From the NCBI RefSeq assembly GCF_016805305.1, contig NZ_JAERQN010000001.1:620001-684000 (forward strand): 64,000 nucleotides of DNA. The letters are read 5' to 3'. A program made the translations under genes and the position numbers. Below are positions 1 through 9,464 of this stretch, in pieces. The notes under the pieces are model-generated. The model made no database searches, was not told the DNA's origin, and was given only the letters and a program-made list of their open reading frames with translations. Numbering within the stretch: the first letter of the stretch is position 1; each line of letters opens with the position of its first letter. Source of the stretch: Falsiroseomonas ponticola (GTDB lineage Bacteria > Pseudomonadota > Alphaproteobacteria > Acetobacterales > Acetobacteraceae).

Positions 1-31
1 CGCCGCTATACGGCCGGCCTCGCAAGACTGC

Positions 32-107
<76 letters not shown>

Positions 108-113
108 GTTCGA

Positions 114-146
114 AAGGGCGTCCGCCGGCCAGGCGGGCGCCCTTTT
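114..146 (+). terminator. Rho-independent terminator of tRNA-Ala
   Basis: An inverted repeat with arms 114-126 and 132-144 (13 bp, one G-T pair) and a five-base loop ends in a short T run at 143-146. It lies seven bases after the tRNA CCA end and has the shape of an intrinsic terminator. Confidence 0.8.
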
Positions 147-183
147 CACTTGGGGGGTATCTCCCCTTGGGGGAGGCGGGTCG

Positions 184-558
184 CTACCCGATCCCCACCA
201 CCCGCCACGCCGCTTCCGCCCCGCCGGGCTCGCGGATCGTCAGCACCTCGCCGGGCCGCGGCATGCCGAGGTGGAGGATGCGGTGCATCGGCGCGTCCGG
301 CGCGGCGGTGGCTTCGGCGAAGAAGCGCAGCGACCAGCCATCCTCGTCATGCGTCACATCGCCGCCCATCGGCGGCCTGCCGGGCGGCTCGTGGCGCGCG
401 GGCCAGGGGGCCGGGTCGGCCAGCCAGGCACCCGCGTCGGGCTGGCCCTGCCCGTCCAGCGCGATGGAGAAGACGATGCGCGCGGGCGCGTCCCCCGGCG
501 CCAAGTCCGGGCTCCAGGCTTTCACCAGCGTGACCTCAACCAGCCTGGCGGCGCTCAC
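184..558 (-). CDS. Hypothetical protein, 124 aa
   Basis: This is a small protein of unknown function. No signal peptide or membrane segment is visible; the protein is soluble-looking, with a proline/glycine-rich middle and an alternating hydrophobic C-terminus ending in WRVVGIG. The start is GTG at 556-558, chosen because an AGGAGGGG ribosome site lies nine bases upstream. It is 72 bases downstream of kup in the same direction, so it may be co-transcribed with it, but nothing in the sequence ties it to potassium uptake. I do not recognise the family; a conserved proteobacterial hypothetical protein is the best description. Confidence 0.7.
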   Translation of the reverse strand: MSAARLVEVTLVKAWSPDLAPGDAPARIVFSIALDGQGQPDAGAWLADPAPWPARHEPPGRPPMGGDVTHDEDGWSLRFFAEATAAPDAPMHRILHLGMPRPGEVLTIREPGGAEAAWRVVGIG

Positions 559-630
559 CCTCGATCCCCTCCTGGACGATCCCGAGGCGACGCGAACGCG
601 CGCCCCGGCCCGCGGTTCGACGCCGCGCCC

Positions 631-2505
631 TCAGATCGCGACGCGGACGCCGAGTTCCACCACCCGGTCCGACGGGATGCGGAAGAATTCCGTGGCCGGC
701 ACCGCATTCCGGCTGAGCAGCGTGAAGATCCATTGCCGCCAGCGTGGCATCTTCGGCACCGCCGCCGCCACCACCGTCTCCCGCCCCAGGAAATAGCTGG
801 CCTGCATCGGCTCGAAGGCGATGCCGATGTCGCGCAGCGCCTCCAGCTCCCGCGGGATGTGGGGGCTTTCCTGGAAGCCGTAGCGCAGGATCACGCGGTG
901 GATGTCGGGCGCCAGCTCCGTCACCTCCCGCCGCTGCTCCACGCGGGGAATGTCCTCGTTGATCACGGTCACGAACAGCACGCGCTCGTGCAGCACCTTG
1001 TTGTGCTTGAGGTTGTGCAGCAGCGCGCCGGGGACGAGGTCCGCCTGCCCGGTCATGAACACCGCGATCCCCGGCACGCGAATGGTGCGGGATTGCGGCA
1101 GGCGGGCGATGAAGGATTTCAGCGGCAGGCTGTCCTGGCGGAAGCGGGCAAACAGCAGGTCCCGACCCTGCCGCCAGGTCAGCATCAGCGTGAAGGTGGC
1201 GATGCCGAGCAGCAGCGGCACATAGCCGCCCTCGGGGATCTTCAGCGCGGTGGAGATGAAGTAGGCGAGGTCGAGCAGCAGCAGCGGCCCGAACACCGCC
1301 ACCACCAGCACCAGCGGCCAGCCATAGGCGCGGCGGAACACCAGCATCGCGAGGCAGGAGGTGGCCAGGAAGGTGCCCGTGACCGCCAGGCCATAGGCGG
1401 CGGCCAGGCTGTCGCTGTTCTTGAATTCCAGCACCAGGATGATGACGCCGATCAGCAGCATCATGTTGACCTGGGGCATGTAGATCTGGCCCTGCTCGGT
1501 CTCGCTGGTGTGGCGCACCTCCAGCCGCGGCACGAAGCCCAGCTGGACGCATTGCCGCGCGATGGAGAAGGCGCCGGAGATCATCGCCTGGCTGGCGATG
1601 ATGGTGGCGGCCGTCGCCAGGATCACCAGAGGCAGGCGAAGCCAGTCCGGCGCCAGCAGGAAGAAGGGGTTCTCGATCGCCTCGGGGTCGGACAGCAGCA
1701 GGGCGCCCTGGCCGAAATAGTTGAGCGCTAGCGCCGGCAGCACGAAGGCCACCCAGGCCAGCTGGATCGGCTTGCGGCCGAAATGGCCCATATCGGCGTA
1801 GAGCGCCTCCGCCCCCGTCACCGCCAGCACGACGGAGCCGAAGGCGATGAAGGCCGCCAGCTTGTAGTGCAGGCAGAAGGTGATGGCGTGGTGCGGCGAC
1901 AGCGCCACCAGCACCTCCGGCTCCCGCACCACCTCGATCAGGCCGAGCAGGCCGAGCACGCCGAACCACAGCGCGCAGACGGGCCCGAAGATCTTGCCCA
2001 TGCTGGCGGTGCCCCGCCACTGCACCAGGAAGAGCGCGACGAGGATGCCGAGCGCGATCGGCACCACCGCCTCCTCAAAGGCGGGCGAGATGATCTTCAG
2101 CCCCTCCACCGCCGAGAGGACGGAGATGGCGGGCGTGATGATGCCATCCCCGAAGAAGAGGCTGGCGCCGGTGATGCCGAGGATGGCGACGAAGGATCGC
2201 CCACGCGGCGTGCGGGCATGGCGCTGGGCCAGCGCCATCAGCGCCAGGATCCCGCCCTCTCCCCGGTTGTCGGCCCGCAAGACGAAGACGACGTATTTCA
2301 CCGTCACCGTCAGGACGAGCGACCAGAAGATCAGGCTCAGGATGCCCAGGATCTCCCACCGCTCGATCCCGTCGGCGGAGAAATGCAGCAGGGCGGCGCG
2401 AAGCGCGTAAAGCGGGCTGGTGCCGATGTCGCCATAGACGACGCCGAGGACACCGATCAGGGCGGCCAGCGTCATCGGACGGTCGGCCGCGGGGGAATGG
2501 CTCAA
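631..2505 (-). CDS. kup: Kup-type low-affinity potassium/proton symporter
   Basis: This 624-residue protein is a KUP/HAK/KT family inner-membrane potassium transporter. The N-terminal hallmark GDIGTSPLY is at residues 25-33 and ADNRGEGG at about 78-85. About twelve hydrophobic segments fill the first two thirds, and a hydrophilic cytoplasmic C-terminal domain follows, ending near [10 protein letters not shown]. The length matches the family (about 620-630). I chose the TTG at 2503-2505 because GGAGCG lies at ribosome-site distance; the ATG at 2473-2475 has no such site and would shorten the N-terminus by ten residues. The gene appears complete. Its orientation matches the amino-acid transporter genes upstream but 105 bases separate them. 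Confidence 0.95.
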   Translation of the reverse strand: MSHSPAADRPMTLAALIGVLGVVYGDIGTSPLYALRAALLHFSADGIERWEILGILSLIFWSLVLTVTVKYVVFVLRADNRGEGGILALMALAQRHARTPRGRSFVAILGITGASLFFGDGIITPAISVLSAVEGLKIISPAFEEAVVPIALGILVALFLVQWRGTASMGKIFGPVCALWFGVLGLLGLIEVVREPEVLVALSPHHAITFCLHYKLAAFIAFGSVVLAVTGAEALYADMGHFGRKPIQLAWVAFVLPALALNYFGQGALLLSDPEAIENPFFLLAPDWLRLPLVILATAATIIASQAMISGAFSIARQCVQLGFVPRLEVRHTSETEQGQIYMPQVNMMLLIGVIILVLEFKNSDSLAAAYGLAVTGTFLATSCLAMLVFRRAYGWPLVLVVAVFGPLLLLDLAYFISTALKIPEGGYVPLLLGIATFTLMLTWRQGRDLLFARFRQDSLPLKSFIARLPQSRTIRVPGIAVFMTGQADLVPGALLHNLKHNKVLHERVLFVTVINEDIPRVEQRREVTELAPDIHRVILRYGFQESPHIPRELEALRDIGIAFEPMQASYFLGRETVVAAAVPKMPRWRQWIFTLLSRNAVPATEFFRIPSDRVVELGVRVAI

Positions 2506-2610
2506 GGATGCGCTCCGAAGGCGGAACGCGGCAAGGCATAGGCCCGGCGGGTGGGGGCACGCAAGCGCGCCGCCGCCCGCCGGGGCCGGGCCATCAGCGG
2601 CCGCCCCGCC

Positions 2611-3405
2611 TCAATGCCCGCGGAGGATCTGGCTGAGGAACAGCTTGAGGCGATCCGTCTTGGGGTCGTTGAACAGGGATTCCGGCTCCCCGCTCTCCAC
2701 GATCTCGCCGCGGTCCATGAATACCACGCGGTCGGCCACCTGCCGGGCGAAGCCCATCTCATGCGTCACGCAGATCATGGTCATGCCGGTCGCGGCCAGC
2801 ATCACCATGGTGTCCAGCACTTCCTTGATCATCTCGGGGTCGAGCGCCGAGGTCGGCTCGTCGAACAGCATGATCTTGGGCTTCATGCAGAGCGCGCGGG
2901 CGATGGCGACGCGCTGCTGCTGGCCGCCGGAAAGCTGGCCCGGATACTTCTTCGCCTGCTCCGGGATGCGCACCCGGGTCAGGTATTCCATCGCCAGCTC
3001 CTCGGCCTCCTTCTTCGGCATCCGGCGCACCCAGATCGGCGCCAGGGTGCAGTTCTCGAGGATCGTCAGGTGCGGGAAGAGGTTGAAGGACTGGAACACC
3101 ATGCCGACCTCGCGCCGGATCGCGTCCAGCGAGCGGAGGTCGTCCGACAGCTCGATCCCATCGACGATGATCTTGCCTTCCTGGTGCGTCTCCAGCCGGT
3201 TGATGCAGCGGATCAGGGTGGACTTGCCGGAGCCCGACGGCCCGCAGACCACGACGCGTTCGCCCGCGGCGACGGAGAGGTTGACGTCCCGCAGCACGTG
3301 CAGCGCGCCGAACCACTTGTTGACGCCTTCCAGCACGATCGCCGGCGGGGCGTCCGTGCGCATGGCGGAGGCGATCTGGGCCTCGGTCTCGATGGTCTCG
3401 CTCAT
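2611..3405 (-). CDS. aapP: ABC transporter ATP-binding protein for L-amino acids (AapP)
   Basis: This is the ATPase of a polar/general L-amino-acid ABC importer, acting on the cytoplasmic face with AapQ and AapM. Walker [10 protein letters not shown] is at residues 55-63, the Q-loop FQSFNLF near 104-110, the signature LSGGQQQR at 158-165, Walker [13 protein letters not shown] at 178-189 and the switch histidine in VTHEMG near 212-217. It is 264 residues long, close to the GlnQ/AapP norm. The open frame extends 53 codons upstream into aapM, but that part has no family similarity; the ATG at 3403-3405 has a GGGAAAG ribosome site. It follows aapM by 61 bases and is the last gene of the aap operon. 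Confidence 0.95.
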   Translation of the reverse strand: MSETIETEAQIASAMRTDAPPAIVLEGVNKWFGALHVLRDVNLSVAAGERVVVCGPSGSGKSTLIRCINRLETHQEGKIIVDGIELSDDLRSLDAIRREVGMVFQSFNLFPHLTILENCTLAPIWVRRMPKKEAEELAMEYLTRVRIPEQAKKYPGQLSGGQQQRVAIARALCMKPKIMLFDEPTSALDPEMIKEVLDTMVMLAATGMTMICVTHEMGFARQVADRVVFMDRGEIVESGEPESLFNDPKTDRLKLFLSQILRGH

Positions 3406-3466
3406 TGTGTCTTTCCCTGTCTTCCGGCTTCCGGCTTGGTCGGCATGGTGGCGCGGGCGATGCCTG

Positions 3467-4609
3467 CTACCGCCGCCGGTGCCGGTTGAGTTCGCGTTCC
3501 AGATCCTGGCTGTACTTCGACATGGCGAAGCAGAAGACCAGGTAGATGAGGCCGATGGTGACATAGACCTCGATCCCGAAGCCCTGCCAGGCGGGCTCGA
3601 CGATGGAGGTCTTGCCCGCCGTCAGCAGGTCGAAGATGCCGATGATCAGCACCAGCGAGGTGTCCTTGAAGAAGCCGATGAAGGTGTTCACCAGCGGCGG
3701 GATCACCAGCCGCAGCGCCTGCGGCAGGATGATGAAGCCCGTCTTCTGCCAGTAGGAGAGGCCGAGCGCATCCGCCGCCTCGTACTGCCCGCGCGGCAGC
3801 GTCTGCAGGCCCGCGCGCACGACTTCCGCCAGATAGGCGCCCGCGAAGAGCGTGATGGCGACCTGCGCGCGCAGGAGCTTATCGATGTTCATGCCTTCCG
3901 GCAGGAACAGGGGGAACATCACGCTCGCCATGAAGAGCAGGCTGATCAGCGGCACGCCGCGGATAAGCTCGACATAGAGCACGCAGAGCGTCTTGATCGC
4001 CGGCAGCTTCGACCGCCGGCCGAGCGCCACCAGCACCGCCAGCGGGAAGGCGAAGGCGAGGCCGAAGGTGGACAGGATCAGCGTGATGGGCAGCCCGCCC
4101 CAGCGTTCCTGCGGCACATAGGTCAGGCCGAAGACGCCGCCCCACATGAGGACGCCGATGACCGTCAGCGTCACGATCCAGATCGGGATCAGGCGCCAGT
4201 TCCAGAAGCGGCGGAGGGCGGAGACGATGTAGAGGCCCACGAACAGCACGCAGACCAGGAGCGGCCGCCAGTGCTGTTCATAGGGGTAGGTGCCGAACAG
4301 GATGAAGCGGTGCTTTTCCGTCACCACGGCCCAGCAGGCGCCCACCCCCTTGATCTCGCGGCAGGCCTGGGTCTGCGCCTGGCCGTTCACCACGGGCACG
4401 GACCAGATGGCGTTGAGGAAGGCCCAGTCGATGAAGCCGATCGTCCAGCGCACTACCAGATAGGCCAGCGCCAGGGTGATGGCGGTGTTGATCCAGGAGG
4501 AGAAGAGGTTCATCCGCGCCCAGGCGACGATGCCCGTGGTGGCGACGGGGGGCTGGCGGCGTTCGCTGCCGGCGGCGGCCGGCACGGCGTTGGCGGTGAT
4601 GTCGCTCAT
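3467..4609 (-). CDS. aapM: Amino-acid ABC transporter permease AapM
   Basis: This 380-residue inner-membrane permease belongs to the HEAAM subfamily. The N-terminus is cytoplasmic, followed by several hydrophobic segments and a C-terminal permease domain with the EAA-type loop ([28 protein letters not shown], near residues 270-297, where it contacts the ATPase). It pairs with AapQ to form the heterodimeric channel. The ATG at 4607-4609 is close behind a 30-codon ORF whose stop lies just upstream, so reinitiation is possible. Long, AapM-sized HEAAM permeases are typical of rhizobial aap systems, which supports the name over a generic glutamine permease. Confidence 0.93.
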   Translation of the reverse strand: MSDITANAVPAAAGSERRQPPVATTGIVAWARMNLFSSWINTAITLALAYLVVRWTIGFIDWAFLNAIWSVPVVNGQAQTQACREIKGVGACWAVVTEKHRFILFGTYPYEQHWRPLLVCVLFVGLYIVSALRRFWNWRLIPIWIVTLTVIGVLMWGGVFGLTYVPQERWGGLPITLILSTFGLAFAFPLAVLVALGRRSKLPAIKTLCVLYVELIRGVPLISLLFMASVMFPLFLPEGMNIDKLLRAQVAITLFAGAYLAEVVRAGLQTLPRGQYEAADALGLSYWQKTGFIILPQALRLVIPPLVNTFIGFFKDTSLVLIIGIFDLLTAGKTSIVEPAWQGFGIEVYVTIGLIYLVFCFAMSKYSQDLERELNRHRRR

Positions 4610-4612
4610 GGC

Positions 4613-4705
4613 TCAGCGCTCCACCAAGGCAATGCTGGCGTTGCGCCGCAAGGCGCACGGGGAAACGTACAACGCGCGGCAACGCTTCATGTCTATCGGC
4701 TTCAT
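4613..4705 (-). CDS. Small ORF between aapQ and aapM, C-terminus copied from aapQ
   Basis: This 30-codon frame fills the aapQ-aapM gap exactly: the ATG (4703-4705) is five bases after the aapQ stop and the TGA lies three bases before the aapM ATG. Its last residues, NASIALVER, nearly repeat the AapQ C-terminus NARIALVER, and the DNA around the two stops is alike (ccaccaaggcaatgctggcg beside ccaccagcgcgatgcgcgcg). It reads as a duplicated, diverged end of aapQ. It could be a translated coupling peptide or simply a duplication scar; no function can be assigned. Confidence 0.35.
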   Translation of the reverse strand: MKPIDMKRCRALYVSPCALRRNASIALVER

Positions 4706-4710
4706 GGGGC

Positions 4711-5916
4711 TCACCGCTCCACCAGCGCGATGCGCGCGTTGTACCAGTTCATGAACAGGCTGATCGACAGGCTGATCGTCAGGTAGACCAGCATGATGAT
4801 CGCGATGCCCTCGATCGCCTGGCCGGTCTGGTTCAGCGTCGTGTTCGCGATGCTGACGATGTCCTGGTAGCCGATCGCGACCGCGAGCGAGCTGTTCTTC
4901 GTCAGGTTCAGGTATTGCGAGGTCATGGGCGGCACGATCACGCGCAGCGCCTGGGGCAGCACGATGCGCTTCAGGATCTCCGCCCGCCGCAGGCCGAGCG
5001 CCTCCGCCGCCTCCCACTGCCCCTGGTTCACCGCCAGGATGCCGGCGCGGACGATCTCCGCGATGAAGCCCGCGGTGTAGGTGACGAGGCCGAGCAGCAG
5101 CGCGAAGTATTCGGGGCTGACGGTGACGCCACCGCGGAAGTTGAAGCCGCGCAGCACCGGGATGTCCGGCGTGAAGGGCGCGCCATGCGCCGCCCAGACC
5201 ACCAGCGGCAGGCCGACGATCAGCGCCAGGCCCGCCGGCCAGATCTTGCGCGGCTGGCCATCGGCATACTGCTTCTTCCGCATGGCGCGGGCATAGGCCC
5301 AGGTGCCGACGATCCCCGCCACCATCGCCAGCAGCGCCCAGCTATGCGCCGGCAGCCATTCGATCCAGGGCAGCTTCATGCCGCGGTTGGACAGGAAGAC
5401 GCCGTCCACCGGGTTCAGCGCCTGGCGCGGCCCGGGCAGGCCCTGGAGGATGGTGTACCAGAACAGCAGCTGCAGCAGCAGCGGCAGGTCGCGGATGACC
5501 TCGACATAGAAGCCCGCGAGCTTGGAGACGAGCCAGTTCTTCGACAGCCGGGCGATGCCGATCACCGTGCCGAGCAGGGTGGCGAGGATCACGCCCACCA
5601 CCGCCACCTTCAGCGTGTTCAGCACGCCGACGGTCAGGGCGCGCAGGTAGCTGTGGGTCGGGTCGTAGTCGATCAGCGATTCGCCGATCGGCAGCCCCGC
5701 CTCCCGGCTCAGGAAGCCGAAGCCGGTCGCGATCCGCCGGACCTCCAGGTTGTGCACCGTGTTGGACCACAGCCACCAGACGATGGCACCGACGATGCCG
5801 ACGACGATGACCTGCCAGACGATGGCGCGCAGCCGTTCATCCGACCAGGACAGGCGGATCGGGCGGCGCGGCGGGCCGGCGGAGGCCAGGCGCGGATCGG
5901 CGGTGGATGATGACAT
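4711..5916 (-). CDS. aapQ: Amino-acid ABC transporter permease AapQ
   Basis: This 401-residue permease is the second membrane subunit of the aap importer. A hydrophobic segment [15 protein letters not shown] near residues 36-50 precedes several further transmembrane stretches. The EAA loop [20 protein letters not shown] (about 316-335) is typical of polar amino-acid permeases. It is larger than GlnP-type permeases because of an extra periplasmic region, as known for AapQ. It lies 261 bases downstream of aapJ and shares its direction. The ATG at 5914-5916 has a GGGAAG ribosome site upstream. The gene is complete. Confidence 0.94.
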   Translation of the reverse strand: MSSSTADPRLASAGPPRRPIRLSWSDERLRAIVWQVIVVGIVGAIVWWLWSNTVHNLEVRRIATGFGFLSREAGLPIGESLIDYDPTHSYLRALTVGVLNTLKVAVVGVILATLLGTVIGIARLSKNWLVSKLAGFYVEVIRDLPLLLQLLFWYTILQGLPGPRQALNPVDGVFLSNRGMKLPWIEWLPAHSWALLAMVAGIVGTWAYARAMRKKQYADGQPRKIWPAGLALIVGLPLVVWAAHGAPFTPDIPVLRGFNFRGGVTVSPEYFALLLGLVTYTAGFIAEIVRAGILAVNQGQWEAAEALGLRRAEILKRIVLPQALRVIVPPMTSQYLNLTKNSSLAVAIGYQDIVSIANTTLNQTGQAIEGIAIIMLVYLTISLSISLFMNWYNARIALVER

Positions 5917-6149
5917 GAAGGCTTCCCTGGTGGATTGGCCCGGCGGGGTTGGCCCCGCTCCAGGCGGTCAGGCACGGCGTGAAGGTCTTCCAAGGGGTCC
6001 GGTGGCGGGGTGGCCCCGAGGGGGGCCCATGCAACGGGACCATGCAAGAGTGGGGCCGCATCAAGGCGTCCGCCGGCGGCGCGGCCCCCTCCTGGTCTTG
6101 CCCACCGGCCTTGCCCCTGGGCTCATGCCCCTGGGGCCCGGCGGGCAGC

Positions 6150-6168
6150 GGGGCGCCGCCGGCGCCCC
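6150..6168 (-). promoter_or_regulatory. Stem-loop between aapJ and aapQ
   Basis: An 8-bp perfect GC stem (6150-6157 with 6161-6168, loop GCC) lies nine bases after the aapJ stop and has no T run. Hairpins in this position behind binding-protein genes commonly stabilise the upstream mRNA or cause partial termination, so the receptor is made in excess over the permeases. That role is inferred from position. The rest of the 261-base gap is GC-rich and holds no other ORF I trust. Confidence 0.5.
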
Positions 6169-6177
6169 GCCGTCACC

Positions 6178-7233
6178 TCACCGGAAGGGCGGCGAGTACT
6201 GCAGGCCGCCATTCGTCCACAGCGCGTTCGGGCCGCGCTGCAGGCCGATCGGCGCCAGGTTGCGGTCGAAGATCTCCTGGTAGTTGCCGACGGTCCGGAT
6301 CACGTTGACCAGCCAGGCATTGTCCACCGTCAGCATCCGGCCCAGGTCGCCCGTGCGGCCCAGCATGCGCTGGACTTCCGGCCGCTGGTCGCTGGTCGCG
6401 GCCTGCGCCACGTTGGCGGCCGTGATGCCCAATTCCTCGGCACCGATCAGGCCGAAGTGGATCCAGCGCAGCAGGTCGGCGAAGCGCTGGTCGCCATGGC
6501 GCACCAGCGGGCCGAGCGGTTCCTTGCTGATCACGTCCGGCAGGATCACGTGTTCCTGCGGCCGCGGCTGGGCGGAGCGGGTGGAGGCGAGGCCGGAGAC
6601 GTCCGTCGTATAGGCGTCGCAGCGGCCGGAGACATAGGCCTGCACCACGTCGTTCAGCTGCTCGATCACCACCGGGGTGAACTGGATGCGGTTGGCGCGC
6701 GCCCAGTCGGTCAGGTTCTGTTCGGTGGTGGTGCCGGGCTGCACGCAGATGGTGGCGCCGTTCAGGTCCCGCGCCGTCCGCACGCCGGCGGAGGCCTTCA
6801 CCATGAAGCCCTGGCCGTCATAGAAGTTGATGCCGGTGAAGTCGAAGCCCAGCGAGGTGTCGCGCGACAGCGTCCAGGTCGTGTTGCGGGACAGCATGTC
6901 CACTTCGCCGGATTGCAGCGCGGTGAAGCGGTTCTGCGCCGTGGTCGGCACGTAGCGCACGCGGTTGGCGTCGTTCCACAGCGCGGCGGCGACGGCGCGG
7001 CAGTAATCCACGTCGAAGCCGCGCCACACGCCCTGGCTGTCCGGCTGGGCGAAGCCGGCCAGGCCGGTGTTCACGCCGCAGATCAGCGTCCCGCGGGCGC
7101 GGATCGCGTCCAGCGTCGCCGCGGTGCCGGCCGCCGGCGCGGCGGGCTGCTGCGCCGCCAGCGGGGCCGCCAGCGATGCCGCCAGGGCGGCGCCGCCCAG
7201 GGCGCGCGTCACAGAAAGGCGAAGCGCCTTCAT
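6178..7233 (-). CDS. aapJ: Periplasmic general L-amino-acid binding protein AapJ
   Basis: This 351-residue secreted receptor captures L-amino acids in the periplasm for the AapQMP channel. A signal peptide (MKALRLSVTRAL then an Ala-rich core ending in PLAAQ) is followed by a type 3 solute-binding domain: TLDAIRARGTLICGVN, FDVDYCRAVAAALW, RFTALQSGEVD, and a C-terminal NYQEIFDRNL segment, all typical of AapJ/BztA. The open frame runs 67 codons further upstream, but the ATG at 7231-7233 has a GAGGGAGA ribosome site and begins the signal peptide. It is the first gene of the aap operon, divergent from the cyclodeaminase-like gene. Confidence 0.95.
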   Translation of the reverse strand: MKALRLSVTRALGGAALAASLAAPLAAQQPAAPAAGTAATLDAIRARGTLICGVNTGLAGFAQPDSQGVWRGFDVDYCRAVAAALWNDANRVRYVPTTAQNRFTALQSGEVDMLSRNTTWTLSRDTSLGFDFTGINFYDGQGFMVKASAGVRTARDLNGATICVQPGTTTEQNLTDWARANRIQFTPVVIEQLNDVVQAYVSGRCDAYTTDVSGLASTRSAQPRPQEHVILPDVISKEPLGPLVRHGDQRFADLLRWIHFGLIGAEELGITAANVAQAATSDQRPEVQRMLGRTGDLGRMLTVDNAWLVNVIRTVGNYQEIFDRNLAPIGLQRGPNALWTNGGLQYSPPFR

Positions 7234-7405
7234 ACCGTCATCTCCCTCATGGGCCCGGTCCTTGCGGATCTCGGGCCGTTTCATTCCCGGTGCCACCGCG
7301 CCGCGCCACCGGCCCGGCAGGCCCACCCAGCATCCCTTCCCGTGGATGCTGCGCCAGCCGCCTGTCCGGATCAACGCGCATCTCGCGCCGTGCCCCCCGC
7401 CCACG

Positions 7406-7434
7406 CCCCTACGCATGCCGCAAGCCTCTGTCAA
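7406..7434 (-). promoter_or_regulatory. Candidate sigma-70 promoter for aapJ
   Basis: On the minus strand TTGACA (7434-7429) is followed after 17 bases by TAGGGG (7411-7406). The -35 box is perfect and the -10 box weak. It would give a leader of about 165 bases before the aapJ ATG. That leader contains a perfect 7-bp inverted repeat, AGCATCC (7329-7335) and GGATGCT (7344-7350), which may be an operator or a hairpin. The 290-base gap holds no credible ORF. Confidence 0.4.
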
Positions 7435-7523
7435 ACCGGGCGTTCGCTGAGCGCACGGGGATGGGCTTGGCGGTTCGGGCGCGGGATGCGACAGCAGGGC
7501 TGTCCCGCAGAAGGTCTTCCTCC

Positions 7524-8468
7524 ATGCGCATCGTCACCGCGGAACAGCTTCGCGCCGCCCTGCCCTGGGGCGCGCTGGAGGATGCGCTGGGGGCGATGTT
7601 CCGCCAGGGCTGCGCCGCGCCCCTCCGCCACCGCCACCCCCTGCCCCAGGCCGATGGCCAGCCGGAGGGCATGCTGCTGCTGATGCCCGCCTGGACCGGC
7701 CCGGCCACGGCGGATGGCTTCACCGGCGTCAAGATCGTCCATGTCCTGCCCGGCAATGGCGCGCGCGGCCTGCCGGCGGTGCAGGCGGTGTACCTGCTGT
7801 CGGATGGCGCCACCGGCCAGCCGCTCGCCATGCTGGATGGCGGGGAGTTGACGGATCGCCGCACCGCCGCCGCCAGCACGCTGGCCGGGCGCTACCTGGC
7901 GCGGCCCGACAGCCGCCGCCTGCTGGTGCTGGGCGCCGGCCGCGTCGCCACCACCCTGGCCGAGGCCTGGTGCGACCGCTTCCCGATCGAGGAGGTGGCG
8001 ATCTGGGCCCGGAAGCCCGACCAGGCGCAGGCGCTGGCCCGCCGCCTGGCCGATCACGGCCTGCCCGCCCGCGCCGCCGCCAGCCCGGACCCCGCGGGCT
8101 TCGACATCGTCTCCTGCGCCACCCTGTCGGAGGCGCCGCTGGTCCGCGGCGCGGCGGTCTCGCCCGGCACCCATGTGGACCTGGTCGGCGCCTTCCGCCC
8201 GACGATGCGGGAAAGCGACGGCGCCCTGCTGGCCCGCGCCACCGTGGTGGCGGATACCCGCGCCGGCGTGCTGGCGGAGGCCGGGGACGTGGTGCAGGCG
8301 ATCGCCGAGGGCGCGATCACGGAGGCCGCCGTCGTCGCCGACCTGGCTGGCCTGACGCGCGGCGCCCATCCCGGCCGGACGAGCGCCGAGGAGGTGACGC
8401 TGTTCAAATCGGTCGGCTGGGCCGGGGAGGACCTGGCCGCCGCCATCCTCGCCTACCGGGCGCGCTGA
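7524..8468 (+). CDS. Ornithine cyclodeaminase / mu-crystallin family protein
   Basis: This 314-residue protein belongs to the OCD/mu-crystallin family of NAD(P)-dependent enzymes. A Rossmann motif LVLGAGRVATTLAEAW is near residues 133-148. The substrate half carries LTDRRTAAASTLAGRYLARP (about 110-129), including the conserved RTAA segment, and GVKIVHVLPGNG near 69-80. The start ATG at 7524 follows AAGG at moderate distance; the frame runs much further upstream but lacks similarity there. Family members deaminate ornithine, or reduce cyclic imines or make amino acids such as Dap; the exact substrate cannot be read here. It is divergent from aapJ and its stop directly abuts that of the next gene. 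Confidence 0.88.
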   Translation: MRIVTAEQLRAALPWGALEDALGAMFRQGCAAPLRHRHPLPQADGQPEGMLLLMPAWTGPATADGFTGVKIVHVLPGNGARGLPAVQAVYLLSDGATGQPLAMLDGGELTDRRTAAASTLAGRYLARPDSRRLLVLGAGRVATTLAEAWCDRFPIEEVAIWARKPDQAQALARRLADHGLPARAAASPDPAGFDIVSCATLSEAPLVRGAAVSPGTHVDLVGAFRPTMRESDGALLARATVVADTRAGVLAEAGDVVQAIAEGAITEAAVVADLAGLTRGAHPGRTSAEEVTLFKSVGWAGEDLAAAILAYRAR

Positions 8469-9398
8469 TCAGATCCGGGCGCGCTCCGCCTGGTATTTCC
8501 GGAAGAGCTGCTCGGGCAGCAGCAACTCCTCCTCCAGCCGCTCCAGCGCCTCGTAATCCATCAGCGCCTTGATGTCGTCGATGGAGAAGAGAAGGTCGGG
8601 GCGGTCCACCGCCTCGCCCGTCTCGAGCGTGTGGCGCAGCAGGGCCAGCGCATTCTCCATGGCGCGCAGCGCGGCGGCGGGCAGCATGCGCGGCACGCTG
8701 ACGCGCCGGACGCCGAGCGCCTTCAGCCGCTTCACCGGGATCAGCGGCGTGGTCGGGCGGCTGCGGATGCCGAAGCCGATATTGATGCTGACGGGAATGT
8801 CCACGGCATCGACCAGGCGCTTGATGTCGTCCTCTCCCCTGACGGCATCGGGGAAGATCATGTCGGCGCCGGCGGCGGCATAGATCCGCGCGCGCTCCAC
8901 CGCGCCCTCGATCCCCTCCACGGCAATCGCATCGGTGCGGGCGTTGATGATGAAGTCGGGGTCGCGGCGGCCCTTCACCGCGGCCTCGATCTTCTTCGCC
9001 ATCTCGGCCGGGTGGATCAGCTCCTTCCCCTTCATGTGGCCGCAGCGCTTGGGGAATTCCTGGTCCTCGATGTTGATGCCGACGACGCCGGCATCCTCGA
9101 ACAGCCGCACCACGCCGAAGACCGTGACGGCATTGCCGTAGCCCGTATCGGCATCGGCCATGAGGGGAATATCCACCGATGCCGCCATGGCGCGGCAGGC
9201 ATCGACATTCTCGTGCAGCGACATCATGCCCGTGTCCTGCACGCCGAGCCTGGCATTCGCGATCCCCGCGCCGCTCGTGCTGGCCGCCTGGAAGCCCGCG
9301 CGCTGCGCCAGGCGAAGGCTGTAGCCGTCATAGACGCCCGGGGAGACCACCACCTCCTCCCCCGCCAGCAGCTGGCGCATGCGTGCCGTCTTCTTCAT
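8469..9398 (-). CDS. Isocitrate lyase / PEP mutase family enzyme
   Basis: This 309-residue cytosolic (beta/alpha)8 enzyme belongs to the ICL/PEPM superfamily that cleaves or rearranges C-C or P-C bonds of 2-oxo acids. Visible hallmarks are VVSPGVYDGYSLRLAQRAGF (substrate loop), the metal motif MADADTGYGN, the acidic IEDQEFPKRCG and the catalytic-loop cysteine in KRCGHMKGKEL. Possible activities include 2-methylisocitrate lyase, oxaloacetate decarboxylase or carboxyvinyl-phosphonate mutase, which the motifs do not separate. The ATG at 9396-9398 was chosen because the upstream extension overlaps the divergent HD gene and has no similarity. The stop codon is back to back with that of the cyclodeaminase gene. 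Confidence 0.88.
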   Translation of the reverse strand: MKKTARMRQLLAGEEVVVSPGVYDGYSLRLAQRAGFQAASTSGAGIANARLGVQDTGMMSLHENVDACRAMAASVDIPLMADADTGYGNAVTVFGVVRLFEDAGVVGINIEDQEFPKRCGHMKGKELIHPAEMAKKIEAAVKGRRDPDFIINARTDAIAVEGIEGAVERARIYAAAGADMIFPDAVRGEDDIKRLVDAVDIPVSINIGFGIRSRPTTPLIPVKRLKALGVRRVSVPRMLPAAALRAMENALALLRHTLETGEAVDRPDLLFSIDDIKALMDYEALERLEEELLLPEQLFRKYQAERARI

Positions 9399-9464
9399 CG
9401 CGCGATGGTCCCTGTGTCCCAAGGCATCTTGTCCATGCGCGCGAACCGCGCCTAGCCTTCGCGC

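Noticed and set aside
271-1731. A 486-codon open frame on the plus strand
   Set aside because: It is the complement of kup, His/Gln/Asp-rich without any motif; the kup frame has clear family signatures.
3406-3564. N-terminal extension of the aapP frame
   Set aside because: The extra 53 codons overlap the 3' end of aapM, have no ABC-family similarity, and a good ribosome site precedes the inner ATG.
7329-7350. Inverted repeat AGCATCC/GGATGCT as an independent element
   Set aside because: It is only 7 bp and single-copy; it is mentioned with the aapJ leader but does not justify a feature of its own.
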